Shown piece after piece: positions 50,995 to 60,233 of a stretch of DNA of 64,000 nucleotides (the stretch's first letter is position 1; each line of letters opens with the position of its first letter). The stretch spans positions 1-64,000 of the forward strand of contig NZ_FWXV01000012.1 in the NCBI RefSeq assembly GCF_900176515.1, written 5' to 3'. The notes under the pieces are model-generated. The model did not search any database and was not told the DNA's origin. It saw nothing but the letters and a program-made list of their open reading frames with translations. The DNA comes from Kibdelosporangium aridum (lineage in GTDB: Bacteria > Actinomycetota > Actinomycetes > Mycobacteriales > Pseudonocardiaceae). The translations under genes were made by a program, and so were the position numbers.

Positions 50995-51947
50995 GCGCAC
51001 CCGGGCCAGCGCCCGGGTCCGTGGCCGAGCGGCTGAACTGGCTGTTCGACGTGGTCGTCGCACGCGACCCAGCCACGGGCGCCTGGCGGCCCTACACGAA
51101 CGCGGAAGCAGGCGGAACGGTTGTCGAGCAGTTGCGTGCCGGCGCCACAGCGGAACCCGGCCAACTGGCAGCACTCGCCGAGTTCTTCGGCGTGGATCCG
51201 GCGTTCTTCGGCGATGACAAGGCAGTGGTCGATCGGATCCGGGATGAACTGCTCATCCGAGCACTGCGCGAGTGCGGGTTCCTGTCGTATTTGATCTGCC
51301 GGATGTCCGTCCCGACGGCTACCCAGCGCGAACAGTTGCGGCGCGCGATTTTGCGCGAACGTGCAGTCATCGGCACCCTACGAACGTGGCATGATGACCG
51401 GCGGGCCGAGGAGGAGCCGGGGCACGACGGCGGGACGACGGGGATGACATCGACGCCAATGAGCATTTCGCAGCTCCATGGGCTGTGTCGGAAGCTGGTC
51501 GACGACCTCGGGTTGAACACGCCATTTGGCCCGCATGACCTGTGCGACCGGCTCGCCAAACTCCGCGGCAGGCGTATCAAGGTCAAGGCGACCGATCTCG
51601 GTGGCACGTCCGGTGTCGGGCACCTGGCGCCCAGCCGCGACGTCGACCGGATCTTCGTCGAACGGGACTCCCCCGCGCCACAGCAGTCGCTGGTGATCTT
51701 CCACGAGGTGATGCACATCGTGCGGGATCACCTCGCGCTGGGTGACACTTTCACCTGTGGTGTCGGTGCCGCCGAAGATCCAGCGGCCGGTGCGTATGCC
51801 GACTGGCGCGAGTGGGAGGCTGAAGTCGGGGCACGCGAGTTGGCGCGGTTGGCACAGCAACGACCGAAGCCGAACCGTCTGCCGCACGCAGCAGGGTCGG
51901 CCGATCACAGCATCGCAGGGGCGTTTGGGTTCACGTATGGACGTTGA
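50991..51947 (+). CDS. Degenerate EspR-like domain fused to ImmA/IrrE-type zinc protease
   Basis: Protein of 318 residues. The N-terminal 80 residues align with the preceding HTH protein (LNWLFDVVVARDP..., FFGVDPAFFGDDKAVV) but lack about eight residues where the recognition helix should be, so DNA binding is doubtful. The C-terminus has the ImmA/IrrE-type HEVMH (238-242) with acidic residues in WEAEVGARELA as possible third ligand. Such proteases cleave regulators, for example ImmR in ICEBs1. An internal ATG at about 51444 could make a separate protease. Confidence 0.85.
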   Translation: MSAPGPAPGSVAERLNWLFDVVVARDPATGAWRPYTNAEAGGTVVEQLRAGATAEPGQLAALAEFFGVDPAFFGDDKAVVDRIRDELLIRALRECGFLSYLICRMSVPTATQREQLRRAILRERAVIGTLRTWHDDRRAEEEPGHDGGTTGMTSTPMSISQLHGLCRKLVDDLGLNTPFGPHDLCDRLAKLRGRRIKVKATDLGGTSGVGHLAPSRDVDRIFVERDSPAPQQSLVIFHEVMHIVRDHLALGDTFTCGVGAAEDPAAGAYADWREWEAEVGARELARLAQQRPKPNRLPHAAGSADHSIAGAFGFTYGR

Positions 51948-53133
51948 GCTGGTCATCCGGTGGACCAAGGGCGTGGTCATCTGCGCCGTCGCGATCTGGG
52001 AGATCGTGCAACTGTCCCGCAGACCGAATGATCCAGCCCTGCGAGTGCTGACCCTGGGACTCGTGTTCCTCGCCATCGCGGCGACGTTCGGGATCAAGAC
52101 ACCGATCCTCGAGCCGATCAAGGACTTCTTCGGGCCCGAGGTGTGGGGGTACATCCTCAACGGCTGCTGGATGGCGATGGCCTACTGCTGGGCCACGTTC
52201 TTCCTGCTGGCCAACACGGACAAGCCGGAGGCGCAGCGCAGGCGCAAGGCGCTGATCGAGCTCGGTTTCCTGGTCGCCGCGCTGGTGATCATGGTGGTGG
52301 TCAAGGAGATCTCCGTCGACGGGATCCGCCGGCCCGCCGCGAGCCCGGAGCGCTACCACGACTGGGAACGCACCGCGTGGTACCTGTCGGTGTCCGGCTA
52401 CGCCCTGACAGTGTGGTTCGTGGGTGTCCGCCGCGCCTTGGTGTTGCGGCGCAAACTGAGCCAGGCCTGGGCGCGGGCCGCGTTCTGGATCGTCATCGTC
52501 GGGTCCGCCGCGATGGCGATCGGCGTCGACGGTGTGGTCCTCGTCCGCCAGTTCGGCCGTCAGTTCGACACGAAGTTCGATCCGGACTGGCTGACCTCGT
52601 TGTACTCCATCGGTCAGCTCGGCGGGCAGTTCGTGCTGGCACTGGGCTTGGCCCTGGTCCCGCTGGCGACCATCGTGGTGTCGCTGCGGGCGCGCTACGA
52701 GAAGTCGTTGCGCGCCCGCTACAGCAAGCGGATGCTGCCACTGTGGCGGACATTGACTGCTGAGTTTCCCTATGTCGCGCTCGACGGTGTCGACAGTGTC
52801 GATAGCGGAGTGATCGATTACGACCGGGTCACCACCGAGATCACCGACGGCCTGAGCGAGCTGGCCAGAGACTGCCCGGCACCGACCGGGGACATCCGCG
52901 ATCCGCAAGTGGCGGCGGACGCCATCGCCGCGGGCTTGCTGCGGCGCGCCGACCAACGGAAGGCGCAGTGGGCCGGTGACGACGAGGTACCGGCTGAGCC
53001 GCCGTACCCACGCCTTGAACCGGACTTCCCCGATTGGCGCAGCCGCGCCCAATGGATGACCTCGGTGACGGAACTCCTGCGCAGCCGCGGAGTGATCGAA
53101 GAGGACGAACATGAGCCCGCTTCGGCAGGCTGA
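51937..53133 (+). CDS. Seven-helix membrane protein (MAB_1171c-like)
   Basis: Protein of 398 residues with seven predicted helices in the first 250 residues and a soluble C-terminal domain of about 150 residues that is Trp- and Arg-rich and ends with LLRSRGVIEEDEHEPASAG. It resembles the MAB_1171c family, a group of putative transporters of unknown substrate. ATG at 51937 overlaps the protease gene by 11 bp. Third member of a coupled operon with the HTH and protease genes; a receptor role is inferred from topology and context. Confidence 0.78.
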   Translation: MDVELVIRWTKGVVICAVAIWEIVQLSRRPNDPALRVLTLGLVFLAIAATFGIKTPILEPIKDFFGPEVWGYILNGCWMAMAYCWATFFLLANTDKPEAQRRRKALIELGFLVAALVIMVVVKEISVDGIRRPAASPERYHDWERTAWYLSVSGYALTVWFVGVRRALVLRRKLSQAWARAAFWIVIVGSAAMAIGVDGVVLVRQFGRQFDTKFDPDWLTSLYSIGQLGGQFVLALGLALVPLATIVVSLRARYEKSLRARYSKRMLPLWRTLTAEFPYVALDGVDSVDSGVIDYDRVTTEITDGLSELARDCPAPTGDIRDPQVAADAIAAGLLRRADQRKAQWAGDDEVPAEPPYPRLEPDFPDWRSRAQWMTSVTELLRSRGVIEEDEHEPASAG

Positions 53134-54115
53134 GATTCGTCTGTCGGTATTGGACACCTCGCCGATCGTGCAGGGGTCCACGCCAAAGCAAGCGCTCGAG
53201 AACACGGTCGATCTCGCGATCCTCGCGGATACGTTGGGCTATCACCGGTACTGGGTGCCCGAGCACCACAGCATGCGCGGCGTCGCCAGCTCCGCCCCGG
53301 CCGTGCTGGTCGGCCACCTCGCGAACCGTACACACCAGCTACGCGTCGGCGCGGGCGGTGTGCTGCTGCCCAATCACGCTCCGATCGTCGTGGCCGAACA
53401 GTTCGGCACGTTGGCCGCACTCCATCCTGGCCGGATCGACCTCGGCATCGGCCGCGCGCCCGGCGGTCCCAGTTCGGCCGTGGAAGCGGTTCGTCCCGAG
53501 CGGGAGCGCAACGCGAAGACCTTCCGCCAACAGCTGGAAGAGCTGCTGGCGTGGTTCAACCCCGCGCAGGACGCACGGATCAAAGCGGTTCCCGTTGTCG
53601 GAGGCAACGTACCGCCGATCTGGTTGCTCGGATCCTCGCCCAACAGCGCTCAACTGGCCGCCGAACTCGGCCTGGCGTACGCCTACGCCGGTCACCTCAA
53701 CCTGGACATGACCGCCGAGGCCACCCGCGTCTACCGGGAAAGTGCCGCGACGCCGAAGATGCTGGTCAGCCTGTCGGTCATCGTCGCAGAGGACGACGAA
53801 CGCGCCGAATGGCTCGCTGGCTCCACCAGAGTGAAGGTGCTCAGCCGGATCCGCGGCAAACGCATCCAGCTGCCGAGCCCGCAGGACGCGGCGGCGTATC
53901 CGTACACCGAGGATGACCGCGCGGAAATCGCCGCCCGCGCGGGCGGTGTCCTCGTCGGCAGCCCGGACACGGTGGCCAAGCAGCTGCAAAAGATCCTGGA
54001 TGACAGTGGCGCCAACGAGATCATGGTGACCACACCGGTGTACGACCACGCGGACCGCCGCCTGTCGTACGAGCTGCTGGCGTCCATCGCCGACCGGCTC
54101 AGCCCGAAGCGCTAG
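53111..54115 (+). CDS. Luciferase-like (LLM class) flavin oxidoreductase, MsnO8-type
   Basis: Protein of 334 residues: RLSVLDTSPIVQGSTPKQAL, AILADTLGYHRYWVPEHHSM, AEQFGTLAALHPGRIDLGIG and RAPGGPSS. This pattern is the MsnO8/YhbW-like subgroup of the luciferase family. Uses FMNH2 or F420H2 on an unknown substrate. Its start overlaps the preceding gene by 23 bp, so it may be co-translated with the relay unit, although functional linkage is uncertain. Confidence 0.9.
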   Translation: MSPLRQAEIRLSVLDTSPIVQGSTPKQALENTVDLAILADTLGYHRYWVPEHHSMRGVASSAPAVLVGHLANRTHQLRVGAGGVLLPNHAPIVVAEQFGTLAALHPGRIDLGIGRAPGGPSSAVEAVRPERERNAKTFRQQLEELLAWFNPAQDARIKAVPVVGGNVPPIWLLGSSPNSAQLAAELGLAYAYAGHLNLDMTAEATRVYRESAATPKMLVSLSVIVAEDDERAEWLAGSTRVKVLSRIRGKRIQLPSPQDAAAYPYTEDDRAEIAARAGGVLVGSPDTVAKQLQKILDDSGANEIMVTTPVYDHADRRLSYELLASIADRLSPKR

Positions 54116-54206
54116 CCCTGACCATCCCCGATGATTACACAGTAAGCACAGGCTTCGACAATAACTTCTCCCTCTCACCTAATGCGTTGCGTCCGCGCTG
54201 CGCTGT

Positions 54207-54221
54207 GTATACGTTGTAAAC
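54207..54221. promoter_or_regulatory. TetR operator-like motif, copy 2
   Basis: GTATACGTTGTAAAC, one base different from copy 1 at 37163-37177, 39 bp upstream of the MFS start. Nearby 54224-54245 is AT-richer and could hold the promoter. It links this pump to the TetR gene 17 kb away. Confidence 0.65.
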
Positions 54222-54259
54222 GACGCTTGTTTGCCATGTAAACACCCGAGGGGGATCTC

Positions 54260-55813
54260 ATGCAGTTGGTGACACCGCACCGGATGGCGACCCGGCGCGA
54301 GTGGCTAGGGCTGGTCGTCCTCGTTTTGCCGTGCCTGCTGGTTTCGATGGATCTGTCGGTGCTGTTCTACGCGCTGCCGTTCCTCAGCGCGGATCTGGCG
54401 CCGAGCAGTTCGCAGCTGCTGTGGATCCTTGACCTGTACGGGTTCGTGCTGGCCGGATTCCTGATATCGATGGGAACCCTCGGCGACCGGATCGGGCGGC
54501 GCAAGGTGTTGCTCGCCGGTGCGGCGCTGTTCGGCCTGGCGTCCGTCGCCGCGGCCTACGCACAGTCCACCGAGATGCTCATCGCCGCGCGGGCAGTGCT
54601 CGGAATCGCGGGCGCGACGCTGGCTCCGTCCACGCTTTCGTTGATCCGCAACATGTTTCATGATCCGCGGCAACGTCAGGTCGCGGTGAGTGTGTGGACG
54701 CTCGGGTTCGCGGGCGGTGCGATCGTCGGGCCGATCGTCGGCGGGTTCATGCTCGAGCACTTCTGGTGGGGCTCGGTGTTCCTGCTCAACGTCCCGGTGA
54801 TGGTGCTTCTGCTCGTGCTCGGCCCGGCTCTGCTGCCGGAGTTCCGCAACCCCAAGGCCGGACGGTTCGATCTGCTCGGTGCCGTGCTGTCGCTGGCGAC
54901 GATCCTGCCGGTGATCTACGGGATCAAGAAGCTCGCGGCGGACGGATTCGCTTGGGAATACGTCGGTTCCATCGCGCTGGGGCTTGCGTTCGGTGCGACG
55001 TTCCTGCGCCGCATGTCGACCGCCGAGCACCCGATGGTCGATGTGCGGCTGTTCCGCAGGGCTCAGTTCAGCGGCGCGGTCGGCGCGTGCGCGATCACGT
55101 TCCTCGTCCTCGCCGGACTGGGCATGTTCGTCTCGCAGTACCTGCAACTGGTGCTGGGATACGGCCCGCTCGAGGCCGCGCTGTGGTGTCTGCCCGGGAT
55201 GGCGGGGATGCTGGTCGGCGTGAGCACGGCAACCGCGATCGCCGCGAAACTCAAGCCTTCGGTGATCGTCGCGTCAGGACTGGTGCTCAGCGGGGCCGGC
55301 TTCGCGTTGTTCGCTCAGGTCAGTGTGGAGTCAGGAGTGGCGTGGGTGGTGGCGTCGCAAATCGTGCTGGCCGGTGGAATCGGTGCGGTGGCGACGATTT
55401 CGACGGATCTCGTGCTCGCGACCGCGCCGAAGGAGAGCGCGGGTGCGGCAGCGGCGATCTCCGAGACAGCCAACGAGTTCGGCGGCGCGACCGGCATCGC
55501 GTTGCTGGGCAGCCTCGGCGCCGTGGTCTACCGCAACGACCTTGAACTGTCCGCACCGGACGGTCTTCCCGCAGAGGTTCTCGTGCAGGCAAAGGAAACG
55601 CTCGGCTCAGCCTTCGAGGCGGCCGCGAGCCTGCCCACCGCACTCGGTGACGCGCTGCGCTTCGCCGCCAGCAGCACGTTCGTCAACGGCGTGCAGTGGG
55701 TGGCCTGGATCGGGGCTGGCGGATCCGTCGTTGTCGCAGCTTTCGTTCTTCTCGTCCTGCGCCGGGTGCCGCCGACCGCTCCGAATGGCGGAGGTCACGA
55801 CCCGGCTCGATGA
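54260..55813 (+). CDS. MFS drug-efflux transporter, DHA2 (14-helix) family
   Basis: Protein of 517 residues. Motif A GTLGDRIGRRKVLLAGAALF, motif B ARAVLGIAGATLAPSTLSLI and motif C GFAGGAIVGPIVGGFMLEHF are intact. A QacA/SmvA-like proton antiporter that expels lipophilic or cationic drugs. ATG behind GGGGGAT. Probably repressed by the TetR protein of copy 1. The stop overlaps the MarC-like start by 1 bp. Confidence 0.92.
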   Translation: MQLVTPHRMATRREWLGLVVLVLPCLLVSMDLSVLFYALPFLSADLAPSSSQLLWILDLYGFVLAGFLISMGTLGDRIGRRKVLLAGAALFGLASVAAAYAQSTEMLIAARAVLGIAGATLAPSTLSLIRNMFHDPRQRQVAVSVWTLGFAGGAIVGPIVGGFMLEHFWWGSVFLLNVPVMVLLLVLGPALLPEFRNPKAGRFDLLGAVLSLATILPVIYGIKKLAADGFAWEYVGSIALGLAFGATFLRRMSTAEHPMVDVRLFRRAQFSGAVGACAITFLVLAGLGMFVSQYLQLVLGYGPLEAALWCLPGMAGMLVGVSTATAIAAKLKPSVIVASGLVLSGAGFALFAQVSVESGVAWVVASQIVLAGGIGAVATISTDLVLATAPKESAGAAAAISETANEFGGATGIALLGSLGAVVYRNDLELSAPDGLPAEVLVQAKETLGSAFEAAASLPTALGDALRFAASSTFVNGVQWVAWIGAGGSVVVAAFVLLVLRRVPPTAPNGGGHDPAR

Positions 55814-56415
55814 TGGCCTGTATGACCTTTGTGGAGGCGTTCAGCATCCTGGTCGCCGTCGTCGGGCCGCCGAAGATCCTGCTCGCGTTCCTTGTGGACA
55901 CTCAGGGCGCGGAGGCCCGCAGGCGCTGGCGCGTGGCCTTCACCACCACCGCGACGGCGGTCGCCACCGGCCTCTTCGTGATCGTGGCCGGGCGCCTGCT
56001 CATCCAGCTGTTCCACATCAGCGCGGGGGCGCTGATGCTGGCCAGCGGGGTCATCCTGTTCGTCCACGCACTGGACCTCGTGCTCGGGCGCAAGCAGGAG
56101 CCCGAGCACGACCAAACAGGCGGCACGCATGAGCTCGCCACCGCGTTCTACGCGAACCCGGTGGCGGTGGCGTACCTCTTCCTGATGGCCGACGCGAGCA
56201 CATGGTCGGCGAGCTTCGTGCTCGCGGGGGCCTACATCTCGGTCATCGCACTGGATTTCGCCGCTATCCCCGTGCTGGGCATCTTGCTGCGGTACGTGAA
56301 GATGACCTACGCCTGGGTGCTCGTCCGCGTCCTCGGCGTCCTGCTGGCCGCGCTCGGGGTCGACCTCATCATCACCGGCCTCGAGCAACTGCACATCATC
56401 GGCGAGGTCTCATAG
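55813..56415 (+). CDS. MarC-like membrane protein
   Basis: Protein of 200 residues, six helices: FVEAFSILVAVVGPPKILLA, then FTTTATAVATGLFVIVAGRL, HISAGALMLASGVILF. This is the MarC family pattern (NAAT-like membrane proteins of unclear role, linked to multidrug resistance by name only). It directly follows the DHA2 pump gene. The start could also be 55822. The 3' end overlaps the aldehyde oxidase gene by 6 bp. Confidence 0.8.
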   Translation: MACMTFVEAFSILVAVVGPPKILLAFLVDTQGAEARRRWRVAFTTTATAVATGLFVIVAGRLLIQLFHISAGALMLASGVILFVHALDLVLGRKQEPEHDQTGGTHELATAFYANPVAVAYLFLMADASTWSASFVLAGAYISVIALDFAAIPVLGILLRYVKMTYAWVLVRVLGVLLAALGVDLIITGLEQLHIIGEVS

Positions 56416-58596
56416 CAGCTTGTCCTGGGTGATCGGCAGGTCACGGATCCTCCTGCCGGTCGCGTGGTACACCGCGTTGGCGATCGCCGCGGTCACGCCG
56501 GTCATCGGGCTTTCCCCGAACCCCCGCGCACCCAAGGACAACGAGTGGTCGGGGTCGGGCCGGTCGATGAACTCCACCTGGACGTCCGGGACATCGGCGT
56601 TCACCGCCATCAGGTAGCCCGAGAAGTTCGGGTTGACCACCCTGCCGTAATGGGGATCCACGAAGGTGTGCTCGCTGAGGGTGAAGCCGATCGCCCAGAC
56701 CGCGCCACCGATCGCCTGACTGCGTACGGTCCTGAGGTTCAGCACCCGGCCCACGTCGTAGCAGGTGACGATCCGGCGCACCCGGACGCGGCCGATCCGT
56801 GGATCGACGTGCACTTCGACGAACACCGCACCGGTCGAGAAGCCCAGCGGGGTGTCGACCGGTGCGACAGCCACCTGAACCGGCTGGCCGTGCCGGGAAA
56901 GCACGGCCCGATAACTGTCCCGTCGCCGTGGATCGCCGGTCACGAAAAGAAATCCGTCGTCAACCTTGATCCGTTCCACCGCCGTCCCGAACAGCGGGGA
57001 CTGCCGGTCTGCCACCGCGATCGTGGCCACAGCCCGCACAGCGGCAACACATGCGCGGTTCACACCGCTGGTGACGGCCGGAACCGTGTTCGAAGCACCG
57101 GATGTGTACGCGACCGGGAAGTTCGTGTCACCAAGCTCGAACCGCACCGTGTCCAGGCGCATGCCAAGGCCGTCCGCCGCGACCTGGGTCATCACGGTGT
57201 ACGTACCCGTCCCGATGTCCTGCGTACCGGACTGGACCAAGGCACGGCCGTCCACACCGATGGTGATCCGCGCGCCACCACCGGGCCTGCCTCCCGCGGT
57301 GTGCCCAGCGGTCGCCATCCCCCACCCGATGAACCCGTCGCGGTCACGAATGGAGCCCGGCTTCGGGTCGCGCCGCGCCCAGCCGAACGTACTCGCGGCC
57401 CGTCGATAGCACTCCCTGAGGTGCTTGCCGGGCAGTGGCCGCCCGGTCTCGGGATCGGAGTCGGCGTAATTGGCCAGCCGCACCTGGATCGGGTCGAGAT
57501 TCAGCCGGTAGGCCAGTTCGTCGAAGGCGCACTCAAGGCCGTGCGTGGTCATCACCTCGGGCGACCGCATGAAGCTCTGCGTCGGCAGATCCAGCCGTAC
57601 ACCGCGCTGCACCATGTGCATGTTGGGTACCGCGTACGCCATCCGCGTGGGTTCCGCGCTGCTGAACATCACGACGTCCGACCGGGTTATCTGCTGGGTC
57701 GTGACGTGCCGCAGCACGGTCAGCCGACCGTCGCGTTTGGCGCCCATCACAACCAGTTGGTGTCCTTCGGCTCGATGCCCGTTGGACGTGTAGGTCTGCG
57801 CACGTGACAACACGAGCTTCACCGGACGGCGCACCACGCGCGCCGCCGCCGCGGTCAGGATGGTGTGCGGCCAGACTGGCGCTTTGCTGCCGAACCCTCC
57901 GCCCAGGTACTTCGACACGACACGGACTTGCTCGGCTCGCACGCCCAGCATCTGGTAGAGCGCCGTGTGCGAGTTGGTGATGCCTTGCGTGGTCTCGTAA
58001 ACCGTCAGCTGGTCGCCTTCCCACACGGCGGTGGTCGCGGACGGCTCGATCGGGTTGTGGTGGTGCATCGGCGTGGTGAACTCGCTCTCCAGCACGACCT
58101 CCGCCTCGCGCAGCCCGGCTTGCGGATCACCACGGACGATCTCGTTCGGACCGTCGCCCAGCGGTGGCGGGATGAAGGCCTCGCTCATCGCCTCGGCCAG
58201 GGAGACCTGAGGCGTGCGCGACGAGTACGTCGCCTTCACCAATGTGGCCGCGTACTCCGCTTGCTCCAGCGTTTCCGCGACGACCAAGGCGATCGGCTGT
58301 CCATTGTGGCGGATCAGGTCGTCCTGCATGGGGATGAATGTCTTGAGGTACCTGCCGTGCGCGTCCGGCAGTCTCAGTCGCGGCATGGTCTCGTGGGTGA
58401 GGACTTCGATCACGCCGGGGGCCGTCCGTGCCGCAGCGGTGTCGATGCCGGTCAACCGTCCATTGGCGACAGTGCTCATCACGAGGAAGCCGTGTACCAG
58501 ACCGGGTACGTGGATGTCGGCGGTGTAGCGAGTCGCGCCAGTCACCTTGTCGCGCGACTCGACCCTGGCGATGGGTTGTCCGACAAGGTTGCTCAT
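56410..58596 (-). CDS. Molybdopterin-binding subunit of xanthine-dehydrogenase-family aldehyde oxidoreductase (PaoC-like)
   Basis: Catalytic subunit of 728 residues. KVTGATRYTADIHVPGLVHG at the start, GGGFGSKAPVWPHTILTAAA, QDIGTGTYTVMTQVAADGLG and GARGFGESPMTGV with the catalytic Glu are typical of the Mo-hydroxylase family. Binds the molybdenum cofactor and oxidises aldehydes or heterocycles. Its start adjoins the 2Fe-2S gene stop by a single shared base. Last of three operon genes. Confidence 0.94.
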   Translation of the reverse strand: MSNLVGQPIARVESRDKVTGATRYTADIHVPGLVHGFLVMSTVANGRLTGIDTAAARTAPGVIEVLTHETMPRLRLPDAHGRYLKTFIPMQDDLIRHNGQPIALVVAETLEQAEYAATLVKATYSSRTPQVSLAEAMSEAFIPPPLGDGPNEIVRGDPQAGLREAEVVLESEFTTPMHHHNPIEPSATTAVWEGDQLTVYETTQGITNSHTALYQMLGVRAEQVRVVSKYLGGGFGSKAPVWPHTILTAAAARVVRRPVKLVLSRAQTYTSNGHRAEGHQLVVMGAKRDGRLTVLRHVTTQQITRSDVVMFSSAEPTRMAYAVPNMHMVQRGVRLDLPTQSFMRSPEVMTTHGLECAFDELAYRLNLDPIQVRLANYADSDPETGRPLPGKHLRECYRRAASTFGWARRDPKPGSIRDRDGFIGWGMATAGHTAGGRPGGGARITIGVDGRALVQSGTQDIGTGTYTVMTQVAADGLGMRLDTVRFELGDTNFPVAYTSGASNTVPAVTSGVNRACVAAVRAVATIAVADRQSPLFGTAVERIKVDDGFLFVTGDPRRRDSYRAVLSRHGQPVQVAVAPVDTPLGFSTGAVFVEVHVDPRIGRVRVRRIVTCYDVGRVLNLRTVRSQAIGGAVWAIGFTLSEHTFVDPHYGRVVNPNFSGYLMAVNADVPDVQVEFIDRPDPDHSLSLGARGFGESPMTGVTAAIANAVYHATGRRIRDLPITQDKLL

Positions 58597-59180
58597 CAGC
58601 GGCGGTCCTTCGCTGCGTCACGGACCGCGGCCACGATGTTGGGATAGCAGCCGCAGCGGCACAGGTTGCCGCTCATCCAGTCCTTGATCTCGTCGTCGGA
58701 CTTCGTGTGTCCCTCGTTGATGCACGCGACCGCCGACATGATCTGACCGGACGTGCAGAACCCGCACTGGAACGCGTCGTGCCGGATGAAGGCGTCCTGC
58801 ACCGGGTGCAGCCGGTCACCCCGCGCCAGGCCTTCGACAGTGGTGACCTCGGCGCCGTCCCGCATCGCCGCCAAGGTCAGGCAGGACTTCATCCGCTGCC
58901 CGTCGATCAGGACCGTGCACGCGCCGCACTCGCCCCGGTCGCACCCTTTCTTGGCACCGGTCAGGCCGAGCTGCTCCCGCAGCAGGTTCAATAACGTCAC
59001 TCTCGGTTCCACGGCCTGGGTATGTGTGACGCCGTTGATCTTCAACGACACCTGGACGGTTCCTTCCGCTTCCGCGGGCTGCGAGGCGGTCGCGACCTGC
59101 GTCGGAACCGCGACCCCGACGGCTGCCACGCCGGTCGCCTTGAGCACACTGCGCCGGGTCGGGTTGTCCTGGTCTGCCAT
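58596..59180 (-). CDS. 2Fe-2S subunit of aldehyde oxidoreductase, Tat-exported (PaoA-like)
   Basis: Subunit of 194 residues with twin-arginine signal TRRSVLKATGVAAVGVAVPT. Cluster ligands CDRGECGACT and C-rich QCGFC and CRCGCYPN bind two 2Fe-2S centres. A Tat signal on this subunit is the hallmark of the periplasmic PaoABC enzyme of E. coli, which exports the whole folded complex. Here the destination would be outside the membrane. Confidence 0.94.
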   Translation of the reverse strand: MADQDNPTRRSVLKATGVAAVGVAVPTQVATASQPAEAEGTVQVSLKINGVTHTQAVEPRVTLLNLLREQLGLTGAKKGCDRGECGACTVLIDGQRMKSCLTLAAMRDGAEVTTVEGLARGDRLHPVQDAFIRHDAFQCGFCTSGQIMSAVACINEGHTKSDDEIKDWMSGNLCRCGCYPNIVAAVRDAAKDRR

Positions 59181-59181
59181 G

Positions 59182-60162
59182 TCATCCCCCGAATTCGGTC
59201 AACAGCCCGGTCAAGGCACGGCGCAGCAACTCGATCTTGAACTGGTTGTGCTGCCGCGGCACTGCCCCACGGACCGCCGCGTCGGCCGCGGCGGCGATCG
59301 TGGCCGAGGTCAGGTCCCTGCCACGCAACGCTTCTTCCGCTTCCGCCGAACGCCATGGCCGGGTGCCGACCCCTCCGAACGCCAGCCGCGCGTCCCGCAC
59401 CCGGCGGCCCCGCAGGTCCAGGGCAGCGCCGATCGAGACGACCGCGAACTCGAAGCTTGCCCGGTCACGCAGCTTGACGTACCTCGACCGGGCGGCCATC
59501 GGCGTGAGGGGGACCTCGACGGCGGTGATCAGTTCGCCGTGCCGCAACGTTGTTTCGATGTGCGGCGTGGTTCCCGGCAGTACGTAGAACTCGTCGAGGC
59601 TGATCCGCCTGTCACCGGCCGGACCCGTCGTCAGCACCGTCGCGTCCAGCGCCCGCAGAGCCACCGCGAAGTCCGACGGGTGCACGGCGATGCAGTGCTG
59701 GCTGCCGCCGAAGATCGCGTGGATCCGGTTCTGTCCGTTCTGCGCCGGGCACCCGCTACCGGGTTCCCTTTTGTTGCACGGCATCCCGGTGTCGCGGAAG
59801 TAGCCGCACCTGGTGCGCTGCAACAGGTTGCCGCCGATCGCGGCCATGTTGCGCACCTGCGGTGACGCGGACGCCAGCAGCGCTTGGGACAACACCGGCA
59901 GCTGGGTGCGCACGACCGGATGGTCGGCGGCTTCCCGCATCCGGGTCAGCGCGCCGATCCGGATCGTCCGTCCACTCAGGACCCCGATACCGGCGAGCGG
60001 CAGCCGGTTGATGTCGACGACGTGGTGGAGCTGTTCCGCGCCGTCCTTGATGAGATTCAACAGATCTGTCCCGCCCGCGACGAACTTCGCCGCCGGGTCC
60101 GCGGACACCACCGCGACGGCTTCAGCCACTCTGGCCGGGCGAACGTAGGAAAAAGGCATCAT
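59182..60162 (-). CDS. FAD subunit of aldehyde oxidoreductase with 4Fe-4S insert (PaoB-like)
   Basis: Subunit of 326 residues. AAKFVAGGTDLLNLIKDG and VRNMAAIGGNLLQRTRCGYF bind FAD. The insert TRCGYFRDTGMPCNKREPG, then SGC and HCIAVHPSDF carries the extra Cys residues that in PaoB hold a 4Fe-4S cluster. Passes electrons between the Fe-S and Mo subunits. The start is at 60162 because GGAGG lies just before it; a start at 60177 would put the ribosome site inside the gene. First gene of the operon; divergent from a LysR gene. Confidence 0.93.
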   Translation of the reverse strand: MMPFSYVRPARVAEAVAVVSADPAAKFVAGGTDLLNLIKDGAEQLHHVVDINRLPLAGIGVLSGRTIRIGALTRMREAADHPVVRTQLPVLSQALLASASPQVRNMAAIGGNLLQRTRCGYFRDTGMPCNKREPGSGCPAQNGQNRIHAIFGGSQHCIAVHPSDFAVALRALDATVLTTGPAGDRRISLDEFYVLPGTTPHIETTLRHGELITAVEVPLTPMAARSRYVKLRDRASFEFAVVSIGAALDLRGRRVRDARLAFGGVGTRPWRSAEAEEALRGRDLTSATIAAAADAAVRGAVPRQHNQFKIELLRRALTGLLTEFGG

Positions 60163-60233
60163 CGGCCGCACCTCCACTGTGGATCGTCCCGGAATCGGGC
60201 GTATGTTTCAAATGCACAGAAGGCACGTACACT

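Noticed and set aside
50452..51947. A classic toxin-antitoxin pair
   Set aside because: ImmA-type proteases can act as antitoxin partners, but neither protein resembles a toxin and the membrane gene is coupled to them.
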